From positions 1 to 64,000 of the forward strand of contig CAWGTD010000001.1 of the NCBI GenBank assembly GCA_963825415.1: DNA of 64,000 bases, read 5' to 3'. Position numbers and translations under genes: made by a program. The stretch comes from BP-464 sp963825415. GTDB taxonomy: Bacteria > Actinomycetota > Thermoleophilia > Solirubrobacterales > Solirubrobacteraceae. Of this stretch, positions 33,415-41,844 are shown in pieces (position 1 is the first letter of the stretch; every line of letters starts with the position of its first letter). A model generated the notes under the pieces. That model searched no databases. It was not told the DNA's origin and worked only from the letters and a program-made list of their open reading frames with translations.

Positions 33415-34043
33415 TGGCGGATGGCTGGTGGACCGACGAGGGTCTCGTCCGCCTGCACTTCGAGGCGGCGCAGCTGATCGCGCGCTTCGGGCGGGCCGTG
33501 GACCGCCGGGACTATGACCTCGTGCGATCGCTGTTCGTCGGAGAGGCCGTCGACGAGCATGGCCTCTACTCCGGGACCGTCGAGCAGTTCATCGCGGGCT
33601 TCGACGCCCGGGCCCGGACGATTCCCGAGGCGCAACACCTCAACGGGCCGACGCTCGTGCACGAGGTCGACCCGCAGACGCGTCACCTGCTCACGGAGAC
33701 CGGCTGTGTGGCCTGGTCGCGCGTCTACGCGGACGGCCCGATCCCGTCGGTGTTCTACGACGGCCCGACGATCCCCGAAGGAAGCCCGAACTCCCGGCTG
33801 GCCACCGTCGCCAACCGCTACCTCGACCTGATCACCGAGCTCGACGGCGAGCTGCGGTTCGTCTACCGCACGATCATCTTCGAGTGGCGCACTGTCACCG
33901 AGGCCGAGCCGGGCGAGCTCTTCCCGGAGAGCTGGCCGCTCGCCAAGCGCGACACGACGGATCCCAGCTACCGGTCGCTCGCGGACGTCCGCGCCGATTA
34001 CGAGCAGCGCCGTGCGCAGATCTACGAGGACCGCGCGGGATGA
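33414..34043 (+). CDS. SnoaL-fold protein coupled to an LLM gene
   Basis: A 209-aa NTF2-fold protein (AAQLIARFGRAVDRRDYDLVRSLF, EQFIAGFDARA, late strands FVYRTIIFEWRTV). It is longer than the usual 140-160 aa because of an extended tail, DPSYRSLADVRADYEQRRAQ. The ATG overlaps the LLM stop and its own stop overlaps the reductase ATG (ATGA), so the three proteins are made in fixed ratio. Confidence 0.8.
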   Translation: MADGWWTDEGLVRLHFEAAQLIARFGRAVDRRDYDLVRSLFVGEAVDEHGLYSGTVEQFIAGFDARARTIPEAQHLNGPTLVHEVDPQTRHLLTETGCVAWSRVYADGPIPSVFYDGPTIPEGSPNSRLATVANRYLDLITELDGELRFVYRTIIFEWRTVTEAEPGELFPESWPLAKRDTTDPSYRSLADVRADYEQRRAQIYEDRAG

Positions 34044-35032
34044 GCACGCAGCCGGCGGCCCCGCACGAGCCAGGGCACGTGATCGAGCACCCGAACGAGT
34101 TCGAGCTGCGGGTCGTGGCCGTGGTCGACCAAGCCGTCGACGTCCGGTCCTTCGAGCTCGCGCCCTGCTCGGGGCGGCCGCTGCCGAGATGGGAGCCGGG
34201 CGCCCACCTCGACGTCCTGATCTCCGATCAGATGGAGCGCCAGTTCTCCCTGTGCGGCGACCCCGCTGCCGACACGTGGCGCATCGGCGTCCTGAACGAG
34301 CCGGACGGCCGCGGCGGCTCGGCGTGGATGCATGAGCAGGTATCCGAAGGCGACGTCCTGCGGGTGCGCGGGCCGCGCAACAACTTCCCCCTGGTCGAGG
34401 GGGCGACCGAGTACGTGATGGTGGCCGGCGGTATCGGGATCACTCCGCTGCTGCCGATGATCCGTGTGCTCGATGCCCGCGGAGCCGCGTGGTCGTTGCT
34501 CTACGGCGGTCGCCACCGCGCATCGATGGGCTTCCTCTCCGAGCTGGAGACCTACGGCGAGCGCGTCACGATCTGCCCGCAGGACGAGAGCGGGCTCCTC
34601 GACCTCGACAGCCTGCTCGGGACGTCACGCCGGGGCGCGCTCGTCTACTGCTGCGGGCCCGAGCCGCTGCTGCAGGCGGTCGAGGGGCGGCTCGTGGCGT
34701 GGCCGCCGCGCTCGCTGCACCTCGAGCGGTTCCGCCCCGCGCCCGGCGCGCTGGACGGAGAGCGAACGCCGTTCGAGGTCTTCTGCGAGTTCAGCGGGAT
34801 CACGCTGCAGGTCCGTGCCGACCAGACGATCGCCGAGGCCGCCGAGGCGGCGGGCATCGAGATCGAGACGTCCTGCCGGGAAGGTACCTGCGGGACGTGC
34901 GAAACCGAGGTGCTCGAGGGCATTCCCGACCACCGCGACTCGTTCCTTCAGCCCGACGAACGAGCGACGAACGAGACGATGATGATCTGCTGCGGCCGCG
35001 CGAAGACCGAGCGGCTGGTGCTGGGCCTCTAG
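34040..35032 (+). CDS. PDR/VanB family oxidoreductase (phthalate dioxygenase reductase type)
   Basis: A 330-aa class IA reductase: flavin motif RQFSLCGD (about residues 68-75), NAD-binding GGIGITPLLPMI, YCCGPEPLL, and a C-terminal plant-type [2Fe-2S] domain with CREGTCGTCE and a fourth Cys in MMICCG. It moves electrons from NADH through FMN and the iron-sulfur centre to an oxygenase or demethylase. No oxygenase alpha subunit is in the window. The Rieske protein at 25177-25710 is the only visible possible acceptor. Confidence 0.9.
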   Translation: MSTQPAAPHEPGHVIEHPNEFELRVVAVVDQAVDVRSFELAPCSGRPLPRWEPGAHLDVLISDQMERQFSLCGDPAADTWRIGVLNEPDGRGGSAWMHEQVSEGDVLRVRGPRNNFPLVEGATEYVMVAGGIGITPLLPMIRVLDARGAAWSLLYGGRHRASMGFLSELETYGERVTICPQDESGLLDLDSLLGTSRRGALVYCCGPEPLLQAVEGRLVAWPPRSLHLERFRPAPGALDGERTPFEVFCEFSGITLQVRADQTIAEAAEAAGIEIETSCREGTCGTCETEVLEGIPDHRDSFLQPDERATNETMMICCGRAKTERLVLGL

Positions 35033-35066
35033 CGCCCCCAGAAAACCAAGGCCACAAGGAGAACAG

Positions 35067-35522
35067 ATGCCCGACACCCAGTCCGTCGAAGAACGCCTTG
35101 CCCGGCTCGAGGCCAAGCAGGCGATCAAAGAGCTGATGGCCGGCTACGCGTTCGGCTGCGACAACCAGAACGCGGAGCGCTTCATGTCGATCTGGACCGA
35201 GGACGCCCATTGGAACCTGGGCGGCGTGTTCGGCGAGGCCGACGGAGCCGAGGCGATCGAGGAGACCCTGCGCAACATCTGGGTCGCGTCACCCGAGACC
35301 CACCACTGGATCACCGACGTCACCGTGGACTTCACGGGTGACGGCTCCGCCACGGGCGAGGCCCACACCATCTGCTACGTCAAGAACGCCGAGGGCGACG
35401 AGCTGTTCGTCTCCTGTGACTACGACAATCGCTACGAGAGTCGCGACGGCCGCTGGCTCATGTCGAGCTGCGTGCTCGACGTGCACTGGTGGAAGGCGCT
35501 CCCGTTCCGGGATCTGGGCTAG
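35067..35522 (+). CDS. SnoaL-fold protein (possibly dioxygenase beta-subunit-like)
   Basis: A 151-aa NTF2-fold protein: RLEAKQAIKELMAGYAFGCDNQN, WTEDAHWNLGG, HHWITDVTVDF, CDYDNRYESRDGRW. A canonical AAGGAG site (35056-35061) lies 5 nt before the ATG. Ring-hydroxylating dioxygenase beta subunits share this fold, and the reductase is encoded just upstream, so a partner role is possible, but no alpha subunit is present. Its last 65 bp overlap the 3' end of the convergent OsmC gene. Confidence 0.78.
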   Translation: MPDTQSVEERLARLEAKQAIKELMAGYAFGCDNQNAERFMSIWTEDAHWNLGGVFGEADGAEAIEETLRNIWVASPETHHWITDVTVDFTGDGSATGEAHTICYVKNAEGDELFVSCDYDNRYESRDGRWLMSSCVLDVHWWKALPFRDLG

Positions 35523-35985
35523 CGCGGAAGCGAAGCGTCGTCTCGATCGGGACTGCCGGCGCGAGCGTCTTTGCCACCGGACACCGGTCGCAGTGCAGCC
35601 GGTGGGCCCGCTCGGCGGCCTCACGGTGCTCGGACGGCGCAGTCAGCTCGTAGGCCACCTCGATTCGGCTTATGACCAGGGTGCCTTCGTCCACTGCGAC
35701 GTGACCCACGGCTTCCGTGGAGAACGTGTCGCGGTTCGCGTCGATCCTGCGGGCGCGCAACATCCCCGCCAGCGTTCCCGACAGACAGGCTGCGGTGGCA
35801 GCGACGACGTGGTCGAGCGTCGACGCCCGCGGGGTGACCACGGACGGGTCGAGGCCGTAGTGGTCGGCGATCTCGGAGTGCACTCCGTAGACGACCGGCT
35901 CGTCTTCGCACGGCAGATGGGCCTGTCGATCAGCCCCGGGCAGCTTCTCCACCCGGACGCGGGAGACGTAGACGTCCTCAGTCAA
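35458..35985 (-). CDS. OsmC family protein
   Basis: A 175-aa OsmC/Ohr-like protein: TLDHVVAATAACLSGTLAGML with the first reactive Cys and HRLHCDRCPVAKTL with the second. The family reduces organic hydroperoxides with a Cys pair. I favour the TTG at 35985 that overlaps the TetR stop (TTGACTGA); a longer start at 36042 would lie inside the TetR gene. The C-terminal tail (after about residue 150) is Ser/Thr/Arg rich and overlaps the opposite SnoaL gene by 65 bp. Confidence 0.8.
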   Translation of the reverse strand: MTEDVYVSRVRVEKLPGADRQAHLPCEDEPVVYGVHSEIADHYGLDPSVVTPRASTLDHVVAATAACLSGTLAGMLRARRIDANRDTFSTEAVGHVAVDEGTLVISRIEVAYELTAPSEHREAAERAHRLHCDRCPVAKTLAPAVPIETTLRFRASPDPGTGAPSTSARRARSST

Positions 35986-36616
35986 CCGACTTGCCGCAGC
36001 CGACCATGCGGACGGCGTACTCCGCGTAGAGGTCCCCGACATCGGCGGGAGTCAGCTCGCCCGAGCTGCGGTACCAGACGGCCACCGCCATGCCCATCTG
36101 CAGGATCGCGTAGGTCGCGATCTTGGGGTGGGAAACATCGAACCGCCGCTGGGCGATCCCGCGCTCCACGAGCCGCTCGAAGATGCCGACGTACTCCTCG
36201 CGGTAGGCGATCTGGCGCGTGCGCGCGGGCTCCTCGAGGCTCGTGATCTCGCGCTCGCTGACGAACATCTTGAGCCGGTTCGTCGCGTGGAACTCGACGT
36301 GGGAGCGCACGGCGCGCCGGAGCTGCTCCTGCACGTCATCGGTGGAGTCGATCGCTCTGTGCGCGTCGTCGATCAGCCGCTGGATGGTGCCCTTGACGAT
36401 GGCCCGGAGGAGGGCCTGCTTGGAGTCGACGTGGTTGTAGATCGCCGGCGCACCTATTCCGACCCGCTCGGCGATGGCCTTCATGGTGGTCGCCTCGTAA
36501 CCGCGCTCGGCGAACAGGTGCAGCGCAGCCTCGTGGATGGCGAGCGCGGTGGGGCTGCGTGGAGCGCCGTCGTTCGCCGCGCCGTCGGGCTCCAGGACTG
36601 CCGAAACGACCCTCAC
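35978..36616 (-). CDS. TetR/AcrR family regulator
   Basis: A 212-aa TetR protein: helix-turn-helix HLFAERGYEATTMKAIAER ... GIGAPAIYNHVDSKQ at about residues 33-72, and a KstR-like C-terminal domain (ILQMGMAVAVWYRSSG). GTG start 7 nt after a -10 TATCCT, so probably leaderless. A perfect 16-bp palindrome adjoins that -10, suggesting autorepression. It is divergent from the indolepyruvate oxidoreductase-mutase operon, its likely target, and coupled to the OsmC gene. Confidence 0.88.
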   Translation of the reverse strand: MRVVSAVLEPDGAANDGAPRSPTALAIHEAALHLFAERGYEATTMKAIAERVGIGAPAIYNHVDSKQALLRAIVKGTIQRLIDDAHRAIDSTDDVQEQLRRAVRSHVEFHATNRLKMFVSEREITSLEEPARTRQIAYREEYVGIFERLVERGIAQRRFDVSHPKIATYAILQMGMAVAVWYRSSGELTPADVGDLYAEYAVRMVGCGKSVD

Positions 36617-36623
36617 GGGGCCG

Positions 36624-36645
36624 AGGATACGGCCGCTCGCGGCCG
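36624..36645 (-). promoter_or_regulatory. Leaderless promoter and palindromic operator of the TetR gene
   Basis: Minus strand: -10 TATCCT (36629-36624) followed by 7 nt and the GTG at 36616. Directly upstream is CGGCCGC-TC-GCGGCCG (36630-36645), a perfect 7-2-7 palindrome. The arrangement fits an autorepressor operator, though GC-rich palindromes can occur by chance here. Confidence 0.5.
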
Positions 36646-36680
36646 CTGAGTGGGGGTCCCAGCCTCAGCCCCCCCGATCG

Positions 36681-36722
36681 GGTCGTCTTGCTGTAGGCGC
36701 CCCCGACCAGCAAGGGGCGACC
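36681..36722 (+). other. Long imperfect inverted repeat in the leader of the oxidoreductase-mutase operon
   Basis: Arms GGTCGTCTTGCTG (36681-36693) and CAGCAAGGGGCGACC (36708-36722) enclose a 14-nt GC-rich loop and end 15 nt before the GTG at 36738. Inner stem CTTGCTG/CAGCAAG is perfect. It may be a TetR operator or an mRNA hairpin; no riboswitch consensus is recognised. Confidence 0.45.
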
Positions 36723-36737
36723 CACGATCATGCAGAG

Positions 36738-39700
36738 GTGTCTCCGTCCTCGGGCCTGCTGCAGGACCTTCCGCGCACGGACGACGCAGTCGCCGCGGAT
36801 TCGCTGCTGACCGGGATCGAGGCCATCGTCCAGATCCCCGTCTTCCAGCACCGGCTCGACGCCGCCGCGGGGCTCAGGACGGCGACCGTCATGTCGGGGT
36901 ATCCGGGGTCTCCCCTGGGCACCCTCGACCTCGCGCTCGAGCGCCAGCGGGCTCTGCTCGAGGAGTACGACGTGACCCACGTCCCAGGGGTCAACGAAGA
37001 GCTCGCGGCGTCGACCGTCTGGGGCACCCAACAGGCGCCGCTCATGGGCGGCTCGCCGTTCGACGGCGTGATGGGCATCTGGTACGGCAAGTCCCCCGGC
37101 GTCGACCGCTGCGGCGACGTGTTCAAGCACGGCAACTCGATGGGCGCGGCCGCGAACGGCGGAGTCCTGGTCGTCGCCGGCGACGATCCCTCGGCCAAGT
37201 CGTCCACGCTGCCCAACGACAGTCGCGCCGCGCTCTTCGACGCCCAGATCCCGGTGCTCGCGCCGGCGAGCGTTCCCGAGATCCTCCAGTTCGGGCTGCA
37301 CGGCCTCGCGTTGTCGCGCTACAGCGGCCTGTGGACCGGCATGAAGGTCGTCACGAACCTGGCCGACGGCTTCGCCTCCGTTGCGCTCGGCAACCTGGCC
37401 CCGAGCCCGGTCCTCCCACGCCTGGAGATCGACGGGCGGCCGTTCGCGCATGTGCAGCGGCCGACGGTGAACAACACGGTCAGCGTCCTGCAGGAGGAGG
37501 AGATCCTCAACGGGCGGCTCGAGGCGGCGAAGGCCTACTCACTCGCCAACGGGCTCAACCGCATCAGCCATCCTGCACGCGATGCCTGGATCGGGATCGC
37601 CGTGCAGGGCAAGACGCACGCCGACGTGCTCCGGGCGCTCGCGGGGCTCGGCCTCGGCCCGGCCGAGCTGGAACGCGCGGGCGTCCGCGTCTTCAAGATC
37701 GGGATGATCTACCCGCTCGAGCCCGTGGCCGTGCGCGAGTTCGCCGACGGTCTCGAGGAGATCCTCGTCGTCGAGGAGAAGCGGCCGCTGGTCGAGACGC
37801 TGATCCGCGACGCGCTCTACGACCACTCGCACCGTCCCCGCGTCGTCGGCAAGCGCGACGAGCAGGGCGCGCTGCTGGTGCCCGGCGACGGCGAGCTGAC
37901 TCCGGAGCGGTTGGTCGACGTCCTGCGCAGCCGGCTGGAGCGCAGGCTCACGGACCTTCCCGAGCGCGTCGTGACGCCGGAGCTCGCCGATCAGGCGCAA
38001 GCGAACCTCCTCGAGCTGCCCACCCTCTCCGGTCCGCCGCCGACCCGGGTGCCCGCGTTCTGCTCGGGCTGTCCCCACAACAAGTCGACGGCCGGGCCCG
38101 CCGACGCGCTCATGGGCGGCGGTGTCGGCTGTCACTCGATGGTCTACCTCGAGGACCGCCACCGCGAGCACCGCATCCTCCCGCTGACGCCGATGGGTGG
38201 GGAAGGCGTGCTGTGGATCGGCGCACACCAGTTCGCCGAGGACGACCACATGTTCCAGAATCTGGGCGACGGCACCCTCGCCCATTCGGGGAGCCTCGCG
38301 ATCCGCGCGTGTGTCGCGGCGCGGGTGAACATCACGTTCAAGATCCTCTTCAACCGCGCGGTGGCCATGACCGGCGGCCAGGACGTCGCTGGCAGCACGG
38401 GCGTACCGGCGCTGACCCGCGAGCTCGAGGCGATGGGTGTCGAGCGCATCATCGTCGTGTCCGCCGAGCCCGACAGCTACGGCCGCGAGGCGCGCTGGGC
38501 GCCGGGGGTGACGGTCTGGCCGCGCGAGCGGCTGGCCGAGGCGGAGACCGAGCTGGCGTCGGTGCCGAGGGTGACCGCGCTCGTGTACGACGAGCGCTGC
38601 GCCGCCGAGGAGCGCCGGATGCGCCGCCGCGGCGAGCTGCCGCGCCCGACGCAGCGCGTCGTCATCAACGAAGCGGTGTGCGAAGGCTGCGGGGACTGCC
38701 AGGTCAAGAGCAACTGTCTGTCGGTGATCCCGGTCGACACCAGGCTCGGGCGCAAGACGCAGATCCATCAGTCCTCGTGCAACCAGGACTTCACCTGCAT
38801 CGACGGCGACTGTCCGTCGTTCGTGACGGTCGACGTCCGCGAGGCGCCCGCCGCTCGGCAGCAGGCCGCCGAGCCACCGGAGCAGTTCCCCGAACCGATG
38901 CGCCAGTCTGACCGCTCGGCGTTCAACTCCTACATGGTCGGCATCGGCGGGTCGGGCGTGGTGACCGTCAACCGGCTGCTCGGCATGGTCGCCCTCAGGG
39001 ACGGCTGGTCGGTCGCGGGCCTGGACCAGACCGGCCTGAGCCAGAAGGGAGGCTCGGTCGTCTCCCATCTGTGCGCGACGCGCGACTCCGCCCCGGTCAC
39101 CAACACCGTCAGCTCGGGCGACAGCGACGTGTACTTCGCCTTCGACCCGCTCGCCGCCGCCGAGAAGCGGCATCTGGAGCGCGCCTCGAGTTCCAGGACG
39201 ACGGCCGTCGTCGCCGGCGAGGTCGCGCCCACGATCACGGTCATCACCCAGCCGTTCACCGACATGCCGGCTCCCGACTTCCTCGAGGCGCGGATCGCGC
39301 AGCGGGTGGAGCGAACCGTGAGCTGCGACGCGGACGCGATCTGCGAAGAGCTCCTCGGCGATCACCTACCGGCGCACGTGCTTATGCTCGGCGTGGCCTT
39401 CCAGGAGGGGCTGCTGCCCTTCAGCGCCGGCACGTTCGAGGAGGCCATCGAGGAGATGGGCTCGGGCGGCGCGAAGAACCTCGCCGCGTTCCGCTGGGGC
39501 CGGGCGATCGTCGCCGACCCGGCGGCGGTGGATGCGGCGCGGGCAGAGCGCCGGCCGCGGAGCTCGGGTGACCGAACGCCGAGCGACCGGGCGCGCCGCG
39601 CCGCGGATGCGCTGCTCGAAGGCCGCGACTTGCCGGCGGAGGCCGAGTGGTTCGCCGCCGACCTCGTCGACTACCAGAACGTCGCTTACGCGCGCCGGTA

Positions 39701-40247
39701 TCTGGACGTCCTGGGCCGCGTCGTCGCGGCCGAGCCGAACCCGGAGCGATTGGATCTGACGAAGACAGTCGCCCTCTTCCTGTATCGCCTCATGGCCTAC
39801 AAGGACGAGTACGAGGTGGCGCGCCTGCACCGTGACCCGGCGTTCGGGGAGCAGTTGCGGACGCTGTTCCCCGAAGGGAAGGTCGCCTACCGGCTGCACC
39901 CGCCGCTGTTGCGCGCGATGGGCCTCAAGCGCAAGCTCGCCCTCCCGAGCTGGTCCATCGATCCGCTGTTCGGGCTCCTCCGTCGCCTGCGGCGGGTGCG
40001 CGGCACGGCGTTCGATCCCTTCGGGCATGCCAAGGTGCGCCGGGTGGAACGCCGGCTCGTCGCGGACTACGTGGAGACCATCGACGGCACGCTGCCGCAC
40101 GTGAGCGAGGCGACCTACGATCTCGCGGTGGCAATCGCGGCCGCCCCCGAGGTGATCCGCGGATACGAGGAGATCAAGCTCGGCCGGGTCGAGCAGTACG
40201 AAGCCAACACGAGCGAACTGGTCAGGCGGCTCCATGAGCACGGCTGA
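36738..40247 (+). CDS. Indolepyruvate:ferredoxin oxidoreductase family protein, fused alpha-beta
   Basis: A 1169-aa fused enzyme. Order: N-terminal pyrimidine-binding half (MSGYPGSPLGTLDLAL), TPP-binding region near 460-560 (CSGCPHNKST, GVGCHSMVY, TGGQDVAGS), a Cys-rich iron-sulfur region near 649-690 (CEGCGDCQVKSNC, CNQDFTCIDGDC), and the gamma-type domain from about 732 (GIGGSGVVTVNRLLG). It oxidatively decarboxylates aryl or branched 2-oxo acids to acyl-CoA with ferredoxin. I use the GTG at 36738 since no ATG is in frame near it. It overlaps the mutase gene by 14 nt, so its acyl-CoA product probably feeds the mutase. Confidence 0.9.
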   Translation: MSPSSGLLQDLPRTDDAVAADSLLTGIEAIVQIPVFQHRLDAAAGLRTATVMSGYPGSPLGTLDLALERQRALLEEYDVTHVPGVNEELAASTVWGTQQAPLMGGSPFDGVMGIWYGKSPGVDRCGDVFKHGNSMGAAANGGVLVVAGDDPSAKSSTLPNDSRAALFDAQIPVLAPASVPEILQFGLHGLALSRYSGLWTGMKVVTNLADGFASVALGNLAPSPVLPRLEIDGRPFAHVQRPTVNNTVSVLQEEEILNGRLEAAKAYSLANGLNRISHPARDAWIGIAVQGKTHADVLRALAGLGLGPAELERAGVRVFKIGMIYPLEPVAVREFADGLEEILVVEEKRPLVETLIRDALYDHSHRPRVVGKRDEQGALLVPGDGELTPERLVDVLRSRLERRLTDLPERVVTPELADQAQANLLELPTLSGPPPTRVPAFCSGCPHNKSTAGPADALMGGGVGCHSMVYLEDRHREHRILPLTPMGGEGVLWIGAHQFAEDDHMFQNLGDGTLAHSGSLAIRACVAARVNITFKILFNRAVAMTGGQDVAGSTGVPALTRELEAMGVERIIVVSAEPDSYGREARWAPGVTVWPRERLAEAETELASVPRVTALVYDERCAAEERRMRRRGELPRPTQRVVINEAVCEGCGDCQVKSNCLSVIPVDTRLGRKTQIHQSSCNQDFTCIDGDCPSFVTVDVREAPAARQQAAEPPEQFPEPMRQSDRSAFNSYMVGIGGSGVVTVNRLLGMVALRDGWSVAGLDQTGLSQKGGSVVSHLCATRDSAPVTNTVSSGDSDVYFAFDPLAAAEKRHLERASSSRTTAVVAGEVAPTITVITQPFTDMPAPDFLEARIAQRVERTVSCDADAICEELLGDHLPAHVLMLGVAFQEGLLPFSAGTFEEAIEEMGSGGAKNLAAFRWGRAIVADPAAVDAARAERRPRSSGDRTPSDRARRAADALLEGRDLPAEAEWFAADLVDYQNVAYARRYLDVLGRVVAAEPNPERLDLTKTVALFLYRLMAYKDEYEVARLHRDPAFGEQLRTLFPEGKVAYRLHPPLLRAMGLKRKLALPSWSIDPLFGLLRRLRRVRGTAFDPFGHAKVRRVERRLVADYVETIDGTLPHVSEATYDLAVAIAAAPEVIRGYEEIKLGRVEQYEANTSELVRRLHEHG

Positions 40248-41844
40248 GTCGGGCGCGGTGCAGCTGCAGCTCTTCTACGGCCCGCCCGACGTGGACATCG
40301 ACTACGAGCGGGACCTCGGCGATCCGGGCTCCTACCCCTACACCCGCGGGTCCCGCGCGCCGCAGCCGCGCAACGGCGACACCGGCAGCGATCAGATCGT
40401 TCGCATGCTGTCGGGCGAGGGGCGGGCCGAGCGGTCCAACGAGCAGTTCCGCTACCTGCTCGACCACGGCGCCACGGGGCTGGACGTCATCGGAGACACG
40501 CCGACGATGGCGTCGATCGACCCCGACCACCCCTATGCGCGCCACTCGGTGGGAAACCAGGGTGTCTCGGCGTGCCGGGCGGTCGACTACGAGCGGCTCT
40601 ATACGGGCCTTCCCCTGGACTCGGTCTCGGTCTCCGCCTCCCTGCCCGTCGCGTTCGGGACCGCCGGGCTCTTCCTCGCCGCCCAGCGCCTCGGGTTCGA
40701 CCCGGCCGCGCTGCGGGGATCGATGATCCTCGCGCCGCTGTTCTCGGAGGACACGTGCTACTCGCACAACATCCCGCTCGAGCTGCACATGCGCCTGGCC
40801 GTCGACGCGATCATCTTCTCGACGGAGCGCATGCCGCGCTTCCACCCGTTCGTCGAGGACACGTACTACATCAGCGACGGCAGCGTCGACGCGATCGACG
40901 AGATGGCGCTGGGGTTCATCGAGCTGCGGGAGGTCGTGCGCCGCGTCATCGCCAAGGGACTTCCCGTCGACGCGTTCGCGCCCCGCATCGCGCTGCTCGT
41001 CAACTGCCGGATGAACTTCTTCGAGGAGGTCGCCAAGATCCGCGCATCGCGCCGGCTCTACGCCCGGATGATGCGCGACGAGTTCGGCGCGCGGGATCCC
41101 CGGTCGCTCGCCATCAACGTGGCCGCCCACACCTCGGGCGCCACGATGCAGTCCGAGCAGCTGGTCAACAACGTGGTCCGGGGCGCGAGCCAGACGCTCG
41201 CCCTGACCATGGCCGGCGTGCGGGCGATGGAGATCTCGGCTTTCGACGAGGCGATCCGAACGCCGAGCGCCGAGTCCCACCTCGTCGCCATCCGCACGCA
41301 GCAGGTCGTCCAGCTCGAGTCCCACGCGGGGGACGTCACCGATCCGCTCGGCGGCTCCTATTACGTCGAGGCGCTCACCGACGAGCTCGAGCGCCGGATC
41401 GAGCAGCGGATGCGCGAGATCGAGGAGCTGGGCGACATCCTCGACCTGTCACACCAGGGCTTCTTCCGGGCGATCTTCGCCGACGCCATGGTCGAGCGCG
41501 CGAAGGAGATCGAGGACGGTCGCGAGCTCGTCGTCGGCCACAACTCCTTCCGCCTTGCCCCCGAGGACGACGTGCTCCTGCGCGACATCGCCGAGAAGCG
41601 GATCGAGCCGGACTACGCCCTGATCGAAGAGATCCGCGCGTGGCGCAGCGGACGCGACAAGGGTCGGGTCGTGGCGGCGCTCGACGACCTCGAGGCGGCC
41701 GGCCGCGACGAGGGACGGAACGTCACGGCGGCGATCGTCGAGGCGCTTGACGCCGAGGCGTCCATGGGGGAATGCATCGGGGTCCTGCGCGAGGCCTACG
41801 GCGCCCCGTTCGACCCGCTCGGCGGGATGGAACGCCCGCGTTGA
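40234..41844 (+). CDS. Divergent coenzyme-B12-dependent acyl-CoA mutase, large subunit
   Basis: A 536-aa protein of the methylmalonyl-CoA mutase alpha-type TIM barrel: PYTRG (34-38), RSNEQFRYLLDHGATGLDV, FAPRIALLVNC, FFEEVAKIRASRRLYARMM, RTQQVV, and DPLGGSYYVEALT are well kept. Key regions differ: the HPTMY segment after PYTRG reads SRAPQPR, the MRQYAG block is lost, and FHTQTAG is VAAHTSG. The substrate pocket must therefore differ from methylmalonyl-, isobutyryl- or ethylmalonyl-CoA mutases. The separate small B12 subunit follows. No MeaB chaperone is visible. Confidence 0.85.
   Translation: MSTAESGAVQLQLFYGPPDVDIDYERDLGDPGSYPYTRGSRAPQPRNGDTGSDQIVRMLSGEGRAERSNEQFRYLLDHGATGLDVIGDTPTMASIDPDHPYARHSVGNQGVSACRAVDYERLYTGLPLDSVSVSASLPVAFGTAGLFLAAQRLGFDPAALRGSMILAPLFSEDTCYSHNIPLELHMRLAVDAIIFSTERMPRFHPFVEDTYYISDGSVDAIDEMALGFIELREVVRRVIAKGLPVDAFAPRIALLVNCRMNFFEEVAKIRASRRLYARMMRDEFGARDPRSLAINVAAHTSGATMQSEQLVNNVVRGASQTLALTMAGVRAMEISAFDEAIRTPSAESHLVAIRTQQVVQLESHAGDVTDPLGGSYYVEALTDELERRIEQRMREIEELGDILDLSHQGFFRAIFADAMVERAKEIEDGRELVVGHNSFRLAPEDDVLLRDIAEKRIEPDYALIEEIRAWRSGRDKGRVVAALDDLEAAGRDEGRNVTAAIVEALDAEASMGECIGVLREAYGAPFDPLGGMERPR

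Noticed and set aside
36537..36737. N-terminal extension of the indolepyruvate oxidoreductase from 36537
   Set aside because: It overlaps the start of the divergent TetR gene and its promoter; the residues do not resemble the family.
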